A DNA stretch of 64,000 bases from Arion vulgaris (GCA_020796225.1 CM036755.1:38822806-38886805); one strand, 5' to 3'. Positions 46,701 to 61,700 are shown, counted from the first letter of the stretch. Numbers and translations: made by a program. Notes: generated by a model not told the origin, from the sequence alone.

Positions 46701-49700
46701 GATATGCTGACGATACAGTGTTACTGTCAACATCATTAAAAAGGGATTTATAAATTAATAATGGAAGTGCAAAAGAAAAGCGAAAAACAAAATCTATATC
46801 TCAATGTGGCAAAAACACAAATAATGACAACAGATAAAACAAAAATAACAACATATATTTTTATCAACGGAGAGAAAGTAGAAAATGTGAACAGTTTTGA
46901 ATATCTCAGTATGGAATGGAACCGATAGGAAAACAAAGTTCAGAATACTAAGAGCATGCATATTCCCAGTGGCAACGTATGGGTGTGAAGCATGGACAGT
47001 TAACAAGGCAGTGGATAAACAGATATGTGCTTTTGAATATAAAAGTCCTCCGTATATCGTGGACAGAGAAGAGAACAAATAGATCCATGCAGAAAGAACT
47101 TTAAATTAAAGAAAACTGGCTGATGCTACAAATAAGGAATAAGGAAATTGAGATATTTTGGACATATAAAGAGACAAGAAGGGCTGGAAAAGACCATCAT
47201 GGAAGGAGGTATCCCGGCAAAGAGGAGAAGAGGAAGACCACGGAGAAGATGGAACAGGATGTAACTGATGATTTGACCCCTGACAATTGCAGAGGTGGGA
47301 CATCTGGCCTATGAGAGGGAGAAATTCCGAACCACTGTTAAGGTGGCAAACTACCGCTCAGGACAAGCTATTTGATAATGATGATATTCAACGTTGTCTC
47401 TTGTAAATACTTCACTATCTCTGTAGCTCACACGGAGATCCGTGCAGTTTTCTTTTCAGTGTTGTTTCGCTAGACCAGTCAGTTATTTTCTATGCCTGTG
47501 TTTGGTTCATTGTCCATGTTTGACAGCAGTTGATTGATTGATAGGGCCGTTATCATTGCACTTCGGTGAGTAACCATGTGCGCTCTGATACCTTTCTTAC
47601 ACATGACAATCGCACATGCAGTGCATGAACTCCGTAGCACCGTAGAATACTACATGAAACCCTGATCCTTTACCCGGGGACATAAATTACAAGCATCTCT
47701 GAAGTCGAAGTAATGCTCGCTTGAATAACGAGGTACACTAGTGATAAGAACAGCAAGCTGTCACGCTAAAATAAGTCAGATGTGCCATATTATACGCCAT
47801 GATTACGCCTGAATTACTAGGTGGCGAACGAACAAAAAATAGATAGCTACAAATTATCACTAACATTTCTATTAGTTTTTCAAATCAACTTCCCTAATGG
47901 AACATAATACTAGAATTGTTCCTTATCATTGCGTCAATAATTTGTTACCAATTTTGTTCAAACAATGCTGGTTGTATAGGAAAGGTTTGACTTGTTAACT
48001 CTAACTAAGCCCATGACAGCATGAAGAAACATTGACCCCAAGAGGTCTCTGTAGCGTAGAGGTTAGATGCTCGTCTCTCGTGCCAAAGGTACCAGGTTCA
48101 CTCCCTGGTTGAGCCATCTGGATATTTTCCAGAGATCCCTGGTCTCAGTGTAGGTGAGATCGAGTTCCTAGTCCTATTGGAGACGGACGACAACACTTAG
48201 GTCCTGTGTTCAATTTGAGCAAGTAAAGAACCTTTGGCAGTTAAAAAAACAACAAGAGCAGGCTGAAAAGCCGCTGCCTGGGCACAATTCATTAGAAAAT
48301 ATTTTTTAAAACATTCCTACAACATATCTTTACCATTTTCAAAATTACATCAGGGACACTCGCCGGAGCTACGGAGTTTGTGCACTACAACTGAGATCTT
48401 CCTGTGTAAGAAAGAGATCGGAGCACACATGGTTGCTCACCAAAGTGCAATGATGATGGTCCTATCAATCAGCATTGTCCAACATAACAAATATTTGTAA
48501 TGATAAGTTACGGATAGTCTATTGTAGAAAACTCTGTTGTATACTGCATAATGTATGTACCCTGCAGGCACAATATCCTAGGATATAACAAGGAGCCAGG
48601 GTCAGTGAGCTGGCACTGACCAAGACTATACCCCACCTCCACGGGGTGGCCCTGGTAATAATGTCTGGCTAAGTGGGTAGGGATCGAAGGAGAGCTACTC
48701 TGAAATAAGTAGAAGGGTAGATGCATACATGTCTGATATGAGATCTGTTCGCAATAAGTAGAAGGGTAGATGCATACATGTCTGATATGAGATCTGATCG
48801 CATTAAGTAGAAGGGTAGATACATACATGTCTGATATGAGATCTGATCGCAATAAGTAGAAGGGTAGATGCATACATGTCTGATATGAGATCTGTTCGCA
48901 ATAAGTAGAAGGGTAGATGCATACATGTCTGATATGAGATCTGTTCACAATAAGTAGAAGGGTAGATGCATACATGTCTGATATGAGATCGGATCGCAAT
49001 ACAGACGATGAGGATCTCAGAAAATGCGCCTACACGTCTCTCCTGTCCGATAGTCAAAGAAGACAGACAAATCAAAGTGGAGCCCGTGTGGTTGCCGGAA
49101 CCTGAATTCGAGGTAAAGAATAGAACCACTAATACCACCTACACATGCTGTTTACAGCGTAAGTGGAGGTTTGGCATGGGATTACCTACCACACTGTAAA
49201 ATACTTAGCTTTAAAAAATCACAGACAAGCGCACGAGAGCTTGCAATGCCTTGGTTGTTGACCTATGCCTCCTCGGAGGTGAAAGGTCAAAGAATAAGAA
49301 AAAGTGTATGTGCATTCTTATTAAGTGGCAGAACCACTTCATAATTTGTTTCTCAATGTAATTCAAACAATCTTTTGTTCCAACTTTCTTTCTTATGTTG
49401 ATGTTGGTGACTACGTCTTTTCTGGCGTTGTTGTTAACTTTTCGTAGACATCTCATTTCACATTTAGTTATTTTTTTTGGCGATTCTGCTTTGTTTCTTC
49501 TTCTATTTGCATTCGCCCGATATATAGTCAAGCGTAGCCAGTGCGCCTGGTATGGCGTTTTACATTCGCCCGATATATAGTCAAGCGTAGCCAGTGCGCC
49601 TGGTATGGCGTTTTGGACTGATTTTTGACACTACAGCTAAGCAAGCTCTCAGAACACAACCAAATTATTCTCCAGTGGATACCAGCCCACTGTGGCGTAT

Positions 49701-52700
49701 CAGGAAATGAGAGAGCAGACAGGCTGGCTAAGGAGGGAACAATACGTATGCAACACAAACAACCAGTGTCACTACGAGAAGTCAAGACACATATCAAACG
49801 AAAGTACAAAGAGTTGTGGAGGCAACAACCCACAGCAAACACCCACAAGATCCCATCAGCAGACTAAACAGAAAAATCAGCACAAACAATCTTTCGCCTA
49901 AGAACAGGTCACTACAGGCTCAACCACCACATGCACAGAATAAAGCCTGCACAGACTGCACAGTGTATGTCAGACATAAACACAGACTCCAGAGCACATC
50001 CTGAAGTCATGTCCATCATACATACACAAACGAAACGTGACCTATGAACAAAGCTTACAGAGCAAGCTATGGGAACTCTCGAAGAACTCCAACTGACATG
50101 CAGCTTCATAGAGGCAACCCATCTCATGGTTTAGACGAGCATACGAAACCGAACGCAAAGAAGAAGGAGAAGAGGCTGATTTTTGCGTGAAGGCCTGTTT
50201 TGTTTCTTATCAGTGTCTCCCTCCATACACGCGTGCTTTCTATGACTTCAGAGGTATGTGCTATGAAGACATCAGGAAAAAGTGGGTACAACATCAGTAC
50301 TAGACTTCATCAAGAAACAACAAATTAAATGGTTCGGCCACGTAAGCAGATTACCATCAGACAGTGCACCTCAAAGAGCAATGCTGCTCGATACAATGGG
50401 TACAAAGCAAAAGGCCCGCCACGCAAAAGATGGACCTCAGAGATAACAGAGGCGACGAAAGAGACTATCTACGAAGCGCATACTAGGGCCCGTTTTAGAA
50501 ATCTCTTCCTAACCTGACGCTGTGAGGCATACAGGATTCGAGAAAGAAAGGAAGAAAGTGCTATGCTCATCCATATTTGTCTCTGCTAACACAAAGTAGG
50601 CATACAAATATTGTTGATCAGCTGTTGTTTTATTAATGGATATTTCTTCATCATCACCTTTCAACTCCCAACGGAGCAGAGGTCTTCAACAAACTTCTTC
50701 CAGCTCTTCCTTTCATCATCATCATCATCACTTTTCAACTCCCAACGGAGCAGAGGTCTTCAACAAACTTCTTCCAGTTCTTCCTTTCATCATCATCATC
50801 ACCTTTCAACTCCCAACGGAGCAGAGGTCTTCAACAAACTTCTTCCAGCTCTTCCTCTGAATGGTTATTTATATTTGATAAAATGTGCAACCAATTTTTA
50901 TCTCAATGTGGAAAAAACGAAAAGTAATAACAACTAATAAAACAAGTTTGACAAAAAATTAGTTTTATCAAGGGTGAGAAAACAGAAAACTTGAACGGTT
51001 TTGAAAATTTCAGTTCATTGCCATCGGGATCCTCGCCGGTGATACGGAGTTCTACACTACCACTGAGATTTCCTGATATGTATATGAAGGAGGTCAAAGT
51101 ATGAGTGGATGTCATCTATAGAGGTTTACAACCTCCAGAGACTCACGTGGATCTACTATCCTGGACATGCGAGTGTTCTCGGCAATGAAAGAGCGGACAG
51201 GCTTGCATGAAAAGCATCGATTGTTGGGAAGTTTAAGATGGATAAGGGGGATGTTTTTCAGTCTCTTGACGATCTATTGTTGGATAAGGACACTAAAATT
51301 GACGTTGAATCAACCCAACGATTTAAGGAGTTTCAAATTATACGTTGTACAAGTTTAGCTGGATGCCTGAGAGGCAGAGAGAGAAGTGTGTTTAACCAGT
51401 GAACCACAGGTACCATAAGTATACATACCGTTCGACAACTGTTTGGGGAGACTGTGTACCTATGTATATGGTCGGAGTTCTGTGACATCAGTTTAATAAC
51501 CCTCTTTCTCCTTCTTTTTCTTCTAAATCTCCTATCGACCACTTGTTAACCACTCTTTGTGATTTGTATGGGATCCCAGCCTAAGAGCGATTGTGCGTTA
51601 TGTCATTTATGCGCCTACAAGTAGATCAGCACATCTGATTTCTTCATTTTTTTTACTAGGTAGATTCCCTAGGTCCCCTACCTCAGTCGCCTCTTACGAC
51701 ATGCCTTGTAGATCACAGTGTTACTATTCTTTGCTCCCATTACGAGCTTCGGCAACAGACTTGCGAGTTTAATATTCATTAACCAATCTCCCCTAAAGTA
51801 CTCTCACCTTTAATTTCTTTAGATGTTCCTTGGGACCAACTCCCGACAACAGAAGAATATGTGGAGAACCAATGGCTCCAGCTGAGAGGACTATCTCCTT
51901 TTTGGCATGGACGACATACTTTCTCCCGTTTCTGATAACCTCTACACCAACAGCTTTCTTGTTCTCAATGATAACCTGGTGTTATCAAAAATGTTTCATA
52001 AATTAAAGCAACAACAAACTGGTTTTATTTAGTGGTTTGTTGTTGTTGTTGTTGTTGTTGTTGAACACCAGGAGTTATCACCCATTTTTCTATATGTGTT
52101 TTGGGGAGAGTACCCGGATTTCTTGCAGATATAGTAACCTCTAACAGCTCTAAGTGTGTAGTGATATGTTTAGTGATGTGGAGACTCCTACTCAGGTATG
52201 GTCTATTGGTCAACACTGCAGTATTCCCTCCATTTCTAGCGCAGTACAAGCTCTAAAAACATCACTTATTGATTATAGTGAGCATGTGATTATAGTGAGC
52301 ATGTGATTATAGTGAGCATGTGATTATAGTGAGCATAGTAAGCATGTGATTATAGTGAGCATGTGATTATAGTGAGCATGTGATTATAGTGAGCATAGTA
52401 AGCATGTGATTATAGTAAGCATGTGATTATAGTGAGCATGTGATTATAGTAAGCATGTGATTATAGTGAGCATGTGATTATAGTGAGCATGTGATTATAG
52501 TGAGCATGTGATTATAGTGAGCATAGTAAGCATGTGATTATAGTGAGCACGTGATTATAGTCCAGACAGCCACTTTCGTGAATGATCTAAGAACATCTAC
52601 TCGTTGATCACTCTTTGTGACATCATGTCTCTCTCATTTTCGCTAGAGAGCGTGTCCAGCTATATGGTATGTCACCTTTTAGATTCTTCTTCTTCTTCCA

Positions 52701-55700
52701 ATGTTTTCAGACATCGATTTGTATACTTCTAAAGTAGTTAGTGGTCAGCCAGAGTCCATGTACTTTTCCCATATATCTTGTCTTGTACAGACAGTGTATA
52801 CTTCTAAAGTAGTTAGTGGTCAGCTGGAGTCCATGTACATTTCCATATATCTTGTCTTGTACAGACAGTGTATACTTCTAAAGTAGTTAGTGGTCAGCCA
52901 GAGTCCATGTACATTTCCATATATCTTGTCTTGTACAGACAGTGTATACTTCTAAAGTAGTTAGTGGTCAGCTGGAGTCCATGTACATTTCCATATATCT
53001 TGTCTTGTACAGACAGTGTATACTTCTAAAGTAGTTAGTGGTCAGCCAGAGTCCATGTACATTTCCATATATCTTGTCTTGTACAGACAGTGTATACTTC
53101 TAAAGTAGTTAGTGGTCAGCTGGAGTCCATGTACATTTCCATATATCTTGTCTTGTACAGACAGTGTATACTTCTAAAGTAGTTAGTGGTCAGCCAGAGT
53201 CCATGTACATTTCCATATATCTTGTCTTGTACAGACAGTGTATACTTCTAAAGTAGTTAGTGGTCAGCTGGAGTCCATGTACATCTCCATATAGCTTGTC
53301 TTGTACAGACAGTGTATACTTCTAAAGTAGTTAGTGGTCAGACAGAGTCCATGTACATTTCCATATATCTTGTCTTGTACAGACAGTGTATACTTCTAAA
53401 GTAGTTAGTGGTCAGCCAGAGTCCATGTACATTTCCATATATCTTGTCTTGTACAGACAGTGTATACTTCTAAAGTAGTTAGTGGTCAGCTGGAGTCCAT
53501 GTACATCTCCATATAGCTTATCTTGGACAGACAGTGTATACTTCTAAAGTAGTTAGTGGTCAGCTGGAGTCCATGTACATCTCCATATAGCTTGTCTTGG
53601 ACAGACATTGTAACTGACAGACATTAGACTGTTATCAAAAGAAATTTTCAAGGGTGGCACCAGTCCCCTCTTGCCTCAACGTCTGGACGTCTATGGTCTT
53701 TAATTTAACAACACTTCGCTGCAAAAGTGGTTATACAAGAAAATTGGTTAGACAAGAAAAGTGGTTAGATAAGAAAAGTGGTTAGATAAGAAAAGTGGTT
53801 AGACAAGAAAAGTGGTTAGACAAGAAAAGTGGTTAGACCAAGAAAAGTGGTTAGATAAGAAAAGTTGTTAGATAAGAAAAGTGGTTAGACAAGAAAAGTG
53901 GTTAGATAAGAAAAATGGTTAGATAAGAAAAGTGGTTAGATAAGAAAAGTGGTTAGATAAGAAAAGTGGTTAGAAAAGAAAAGTGGTTAGACAAGAAAAG
54001 TGGTTAGACAAGAAAAGTGGTTAGACAAGAAAAGTGGTTAGACAAGAAAAGTGGTTAGACAAGAAAAGTAACAAGAAGAACAAGACAGCTAAACAACGTC
54101 AAACTGACCGTGTGACGTGCGAGTTAATAGCCACGTCCAGGTTTGGTCTGTCCTGTGCTGGGCGGAGGAACGCACGTGATGTGCTCATTCGCTCGGAGTT
54201 GAAGGAATTTACTTGCGCTCTCGCAACACCTGAGAATACAAGGTTGACCTGGTTTATAAACATGTACAGAAACAAACAGACAGACAGCAGACAAACATAT
54301 AGGCAGACAGACAGACTGACGATTGGGTGGTAGGGGTGCATGGATGGACAGACAGACGTACAGATAGGCAGAAAGCGATAGATAGACAGACAAGCAATCC
54401 GACAGGCAGGTAAGCAGACAGACATACCGACAGGCAGATAGATCGGTAGGCAGACAGACATACAAGCAAACAATTTGGCAGACAGAAAAGCAGACATACA
54501 GATAAACAGATAGACAGAAAGAGATAGATAGACAGACAGAAAGACATACAGAAAGACATACATAAAGACAGATAGACAGACAGACAGATATTAAGAAATA
54601 TAAATAGATAGATAGATAGATAAACAGACAGACAGACAGATAAGCAGACAGACAGACATACAGATAGACAGAAAGCGATAGATAGATAGACAGACAGACA
54701 GACATACATAAAGACACATAGACAGATAGGCAGACATCACCTTCCAATGTTTTGCCGTTGTAGTCCTGGTTGAACTTATGCCCAGAAGATACGAAAGCAT
54801 CGATAAGCTTCGATGTCAGCTTTGATTCAACGTTATGGTTAATAGTTAGAGGCCCGTTCACTCCATGGTAATCTGTTGACATTTACAATTTTTTTTCACT
54901 TGTTTAATTACACATATTATATATTATCTTCTTATTTGTGTTCGTTCTTTACAAGCAATTTGAATCACTCTTTGTGATATGTTTGATCTTTGCCAAGAAC
55001 GTCTATACGTTGCACATTGGTTTGGTAGGCCCCTAAACGCATAGACTTTACATGTTTAGGACACATGCATCCGATTTCACTCAAACTTACTTAATCGCCT
55101 CTTACAACATGCGTGGCTGGTAACAGTGGTTCTATTCTTGACACCCCAAATTTGGACCCCGGTAACCAGATATATTTTTTAATTTGTTTCGTTTTCTTCA
55201 TCTTCTCGTTTTTCATCTTTTATTCTTCTTTTTTTCGATTGCTTATTTTTTCTTCTTTTGCTTCAAATTTGTTGATTTTTCTTCAAGATATGTTCATCTA
55301 CTTCAGATATGTTCATCTACTTCAGATATGTTCATCTACTTCAGATATGTTCATCTACTTCAGATATGTTCATCTACTTCAGATATGTTCATCTACTTCA
55401 GATATGTTCATCTACTTCAGATATGTTCATCTACTTCAGATATGTTCATCTACTTCAGATATGTTCATCTACTTCAGATATGTTCATCTACTTCAGATAT
55501 GTTCATCTACTTCAGATATGTTCATCTACTTCAGATATGTTCATCTACTTCAGATATGTTCATCTACTTCAGATATGTTCATCTACTTCAGATATGTTCA
55601 TCTACTTCAGATATGTTCATCTACTTCAGATATGTTCATCTACTTCAGATATGTTCATCTACTTCAGATATGTTCATCTACTTCAGATATGTTCATCTAC

Positions 55701-58700
55701 TTCAGATATGTTCATCTACTTCAGATATGTTCATCTACTTCAGATATGTTCATCTACTTCAGATATGTTCATCTACTTCAGATATGTTCATCTACTTCAG
55801 ATATGTTCATCTACTTCAGATATGTTCATCTACTTCAGATATGTTCATCTACTTCAGATATGTTCATCTACTTCAGATATGTTCATCTACTTCAGATATG
55901 TTCATCTACTTCAGATATGTTCATCTACTTCAGATATGTTCATCTACTTCAGATATGTTCATCTACTTCAGATATGTTCATCTACTTCAGATATGTTCAT
56001 CTACTTCAGATATGTTCATCTACTTCAGATATGTTCATCTACTTCAGATATGTTCATCTACTTCAGATATGTTCATCTACTTCAGATATGTTCATCTACT
56101 TCAGATATGTTCATCTACTTCAGATATGTTCATCTACTTCAGATATGTTCATCTACTTCAGATATGTTCATCTACTTCAGATATGTTCATCTACTTCAGA
56201 TATGTTCATCTACTTCAGATATGTTCATCTACTTCAGATATGTTCATCTACTTCAGATATGTTCATCTACTTCAGATATGTTCATCTACTTCAGATATGT
56301 TCATCTACTTCAGATATGTTCATCTACTTCAGATATGTTCATCTACTTCAGATATGTTCATCTACTTCAGATATGTTCATCCACTTCAGATATGTTCATC
56401 CACTTCAGATATGTTCATCCACTTCAGATATGTTCATCCATTTCCCAGATATGTTCATCCACTTCAGATATATTCATCCACTTCAGATATGTTCATCCAC
56501 TTCAGATATGTTCATCCACTTCAGATATGTTCATCCACTTCAGATATGTTCATCCACTTCAGATATGTTCATCTACTTCAGATATGTTCATCTACTTCAG
56601 ATATGTTCATCTACTTCAGATATGTTCATCTACTTCAGATATGTTCATCTATTTTGCCGGAAAGCAAGAGAGATAGGGGAATACCTAGAGAGACATGAAG
56701 ACGAACTGTAGACAGAAAAAGAGAAGAGGCGGAACAGATCTGGAATGAACTTTGCTGGCTTGCTCAAGACAGATCTGATTTGTGGACATTTGTTGATGCT
56801 GCATGCTTCAAGCAGGATCATGCGTATATTTTCTCAGTGTGATGCAAGTCTTCGAACTACCGCCCCTTAAATGTTTTTTATTTAATATAATCTTTAACTG
56901 TGATTTTGATTTCGCTGCTTATGTCGTCTCTCTTACTGCTCCGCCTGATGCGACTGCCTCTCTGTATCATAGCACGTCACAGCCCTGGCTTCAAGGGGAG
57001 TTAAGAGAAGAAGAAGAAGATAGTGTTCATCAGGAATACCTACACGAGTTAAACAACTGTTAATACCTACCGAGTTAAGTATCTGTGGAATACCTACCCG
57101 AGTTAAGCAACTGTGTAATACCTACACGAGTTAAACAACTGTGTAATACCTACACGAGTTAAACAACTGTGTAATACCTACCCGAGTTAAGTATCTGTGG
57201 AATACCTACCCGAGTTAAACAACTACGGAATACCTACCCGAGTTAAGCAACTGTGGAATACCTACCCGAGTTAAGCAACTGTGTAATACCTACCCGAGTT
57301 AAGTATCTGTGGAATACCTACCCGAGTTAAGCAACTGCGGAATCTGGGTAGTCTCAGCTTTCTTAAAATAAGGCAGAACGTGGCTGTAATCCCACCCACT
57401 ATCTCCGGTGTATGTTGCCCATCTATCAAAGTCGTGCCTTGATCCTCGGACATACAACATAGCGTTGATGCTGCTACTGCCTCCTAGTACCTTGCCCCTT
57501 GGCCAGTAAGATCGCTGGAGTATAGAGACGACATATTATGTTACATACAGTATGAAGTATATCAAGTATATTGTTGAATTCAAAACTTAGAGGTTATCTG
57601 CTTGTCTCTCGTTACAAATGTATACGGTTCGCTCCTTCTGGAGCATTGGGAAAATTTTCCAGAAATCTCTGATTGAAATGTATGTGTTCCTAGTCCTATC
57701 GGAGACAGACGATAAAACGTAGGTCCCGTGTTCAAATTGGGCACTAAAAAACCCTTGACATTTCAAAAATCGAGAAGAGCAGTCAGGAAATCCACTGTCG
57801 GAAACAGTCATTTAAAAAAATGTAATAGATTAAATCCTACAAACTATTTTCATCATCTTCTAAATGAAAAGAGATCGGAGCACGCATGGTTACTCACCGA
57901 AGTGCAATGATGATGGTCCTATCAATCAATCAATCAAAACTTATAGACTACATCGCTTACCGGTTTCGCAGACAACAGATCAAATACAGGTCAATTATAG
58001 ATCAAATACAGAGAAAGTATAGATCACGTGTGTAGCACATAAAGATCAAATACAGATCAAATTCAAATCAAACATAGATCAAGTATAGATCAGATATAGG
58101 TCAAATACAAATTCAAAATAAATAATATTTTGTTGGTGAGTTGATTTAAAATTCGAAAAAACATAACAATAACATGGATGGGATCTGGCAACAACCGGGG
58201 GTAAGACATAACAGCAACTTGGGTGGGACATGACAACAACAGGAGGTAAGACATAACAGCAACTTGGGTGGGACATGACAACAACAGGAGGTAAGACATA
58301 ACAGCAACTTGGGTGGGATCTGGCAACAACAGGGGGTGAGATATAACAGCAACTTGGGTGGGACACGGCAACAACAGGGGGAGATATAACAGCAACTTGG
58401 TGGGATCTGGGAACAACAGGGGGTGAGATATAACAGCAACTTGAGTGGGATCTGGCAACAACAGGGGGTGAGATATAACAGCAACTTGAGTGGGATCTGG
58501 CAACAACAGGGGGTGAGATATAACAGCAACTTGGGTGGGACACGGCAACAACAGGGGGTGAGATATAACAGCAACTTGGGTGGGACACGGCAACAACAGG
58601 GGGTGAGATATAACAGCAACTTGGGTGGGACATGACAACAACATATTGTGGGACCTGACAGTAACAGATGGTGGAACATGGAAATAACCAAGGTGGACAT

Positions 58701-61700
58701 AACAACAACAGGCGGTGGGACATAACAACAACAGGCGGTGGGACATTATAGCAACCAGGGGTGGGCCATGATGGCAACAGGCGGTGGGACATTACAACAA
58801 CAGGGGGTGGGACATGACAACAACAGAGGTGGGACATTATAGCAACAAGGGGTGGGCCATGATGGCAACAGGCGGTGGGACATTACAACAACAGGGGGTG
58901 GGACATGACAACAACAAGGGGTGGGACATTATAGAAACAAGGGTGGGTCATGACAACAACAGAGAAGAGAGTAAGGTTGTGAAGCTACTACTAATAAGGC
59001 TGTATATTTAAGTATTTTGGAATTACACGTTGTACCAGCAGAGCTGGATGCTTGAGGGGCAGAGAGGGGAGTGTGTTTGACCAGCAAGTCACAGGAACCA
59101 TCACTATGCATATCCTTCGACATCTGTTGGGGGCGATTGATGAGCACCTATGGGTCTGCCTGGAGTGCTATGACCTCAGTTCAGTTATCTTCTTTGAACG
59201 CTCAATATCAACCACTTGTTAACCACTCTTTGTGATTTGTGTGATTTGTAAAAGCGATTGTACGCACCAGTTATGCACCAACAAGTAGGTCAGCACATCC
59301 GATTTCTGCGACGCTTTTATTTACTAGGCAGCTTCCTAGACCCCTACCTCAGTCCCCTCTTACGAGACATGTTTTGTAAGTCGCAGTGTTACTATTCTTT
59401 GCTCCTTGGGCCCGCAACACACGGGCGGTCAGCTTAGTAACTAACAACAAAGGCGGAATGACTTAAAGATCAAAGTCTAGTACAGGGTGTTCAACTTAAA
59501 AGCAGCCTAGGAATGGAGTTAATCTGGCATATATGTATGGAAATGAGAAGGTTCAGTTATGACGTAGTATAGGTCAAGGTTGTGTGACGGTGTAATTGTA
59601 GTGCGGGAAGGGGGGGATGAACAAATGTGACGTAGGACGAGCTAGTCAGAACCGGTTTAAATAGTAAATAAAGACAACGCGATAGGTTATCTGGCAACTT
59701 TTGATTTGTCAATGAGGCTGCAATTATCTTGAACACCCTGTATGAACTATTATTGTTGAGTCTCTGAATCTAACACATAGATATAAATGTGCAAACAGTG
59801 CACAAACTAGTTATTTCGTTTATCTGAAACCTTGGCCTCTAATAATATTAGACTGACGAACTCAGGTACACATTTTAGGAAACAAGACCACAACTCTCGC
59901 GTGACCAAGCATTCCAGTATTGTTAGATAAATTCATTTTAAAAAGAACATAGCATGCTAAATCAAGGCTATTTTATGTAACACGTTAAGTTTAACGATAA
60001 GAAATATCAGTATTATGTAACACGTTAAGTTTAACGATAAGAAATATCAGTATTATGTAACACGTTAAGTTTAACGATAAGAAATATCAGTATTATTAAT
60101 ATTTGTTCATCAATAAATAACCTTGGACTCGTAGAATTGGTAAAATTGTAGAACCTTTACATTGTTCTATGAAACACTTATAAAAACTAGCCTCATTAAA
60201 CAGGAATTGTTGTTTTTCCGTCTGTGCTAGTCGGCCTTATATTGCCGGGGGCCACGTCTGAAACAGTCTATATTTAGCTGTTATGGGATTAACAAAACAC
60301 GAAAGTACTTCACACCATTTCCGCATTATTGACAAAATGTAAACATTCTCTCTTCCACCATTTACTTCTTTATAGAAGTGGGGGAGGAGGGGGGGACGTA
60401 GTGATCGTGTGTGTGCTTGTTTTAAGGCACTTTGTAAGCTGATATTCATTTTCGTAAGGCTGTTCTTGATGCCATCGATCCATCTTTTGCGTGGTCTTCC
60501 TCTAGCTTTGTACTCGTTATACTTTTTCTGTGTGGCTCTCTGTGGTAGGCGATACCAGGGCATTCTGGTCAGGTGTCCAAACCATTTAATCTGTTGTAAA
60601 CATTATTAGTGTTAATTTGATTTTGCTAGTATCGTGTATACATGCGTTTTCCAAACTGAGGTCTGCTGAGCCCTGGGTGTCCACGAGGGAAATAACAGGG
60701 GCCCTAAAGAGCTTGAAGAAATATGATCTTTGACATTTCAAAGAAAAAAAGAAAAAAAAAGCCTAATTATATGTAAACACTCCTTAATGATCTTTTTAAT
60801 GTCATATATTTGGGCTTGGATCTACGCTAAAGAGCATTTACTACTTTAAAACATGTATGACTGGGTGAGGTCGTTCAGGATCACATACAAATCACAAAGA
60901 ATGGTTTAACAAGTGATCAATATGAAACGTTTGAAGAAGAAGATCTTAGGCTCAGATCACATACAAATCACAAAGAGTGGTTTAACAAGTGATCGATATG
61001 AAACGTTTGAAGAAGAAGATCTTAGGCTCAGATCACATACAAATCACAAAGAGTGGTTTAACAAGTGGTCAATATGAAAGTTTGAAGAAGAAGATCTTAG
61101 GCTCAGATCACATACAAATCACAAAGAGTGGTTTAACAAGTGATCAATATGAAAAGTTTGAAGAAGAAATGAAGAAGAGAATGTATGTACTTACACCATT
61201 ATTAAATCCATCCAGCAAACCCTTCTGTGGTTCAGTATAGTACTGCCAGTCAATGTTACTTCTTTGCGTAAAAACTCAACCCGGTACGCTAATGGTGGCA
61301 TTCCCCAGTCACTTTCTCCTGCTTCTAATAGTAGTACAGAAACTCCCAGGTCTTCTGACAGGCGGGCTGCAACAACACATCCAGCGCTTCCAGCTCCAAC
61401 TGTATGAAGATTTAAAAAAAATAATGTGTTCATAATTTGAAGTAGGGCCGTTGATATGGACGTTGATAACGCTCTGAGCTAGTTAACACATGCCGTGAAA
61501 ATTTCGGGGTTTGATTCCAACTTGAGTTAAAAGTTCTCGGTGTATATACTGTACAGGTGGACTAAAAGTTTTATGATCTTTTACTTGGAGATATATCTTC
61601 TTCTTCTTCTGCTTAGCCCGCTGTGAACGGCCTAGTCATAGCGTGGGCGTTCTGACGGATTTTGCGTGTAAACCTACTTACTATTTTATCGGTGTCCATC

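Noticed and set aside
48706..49001. Possible repeat-spacer array
   Set aside because: The whole 49-bp unit is conserved; there are no unique spacers.
54124..54882. Minus-strand frame of 252 codons rich in CLSVCLS
   Set aside because: Only the first 45 residues after position 54872 are coding (GMC exon 4). The rest is read-through of the GACA/GATA microsatellite past the splice donor.
55113..56711. Open frame of about 530 codons on the plus strand
   Set aside because: It is produced by a 19-bp tandem repeat. All three frames are open and encode the same rotating peptide, with no domain outside the repeat.
58079..58837. Minus-strand Cys/Pro-rich frame of about 250 codons, resembling a secreted repeat protein
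   Set aside because: A tandem repeat of about 45 bp keeps three frames open. No signal peptide-like start or splice context, and the units become irregular to the right.
59483..59740. Regulatory palindrome
   Set aside because: The inverted ends plus TA on both sides are better explained as a Tc1/mariner-like MITE.
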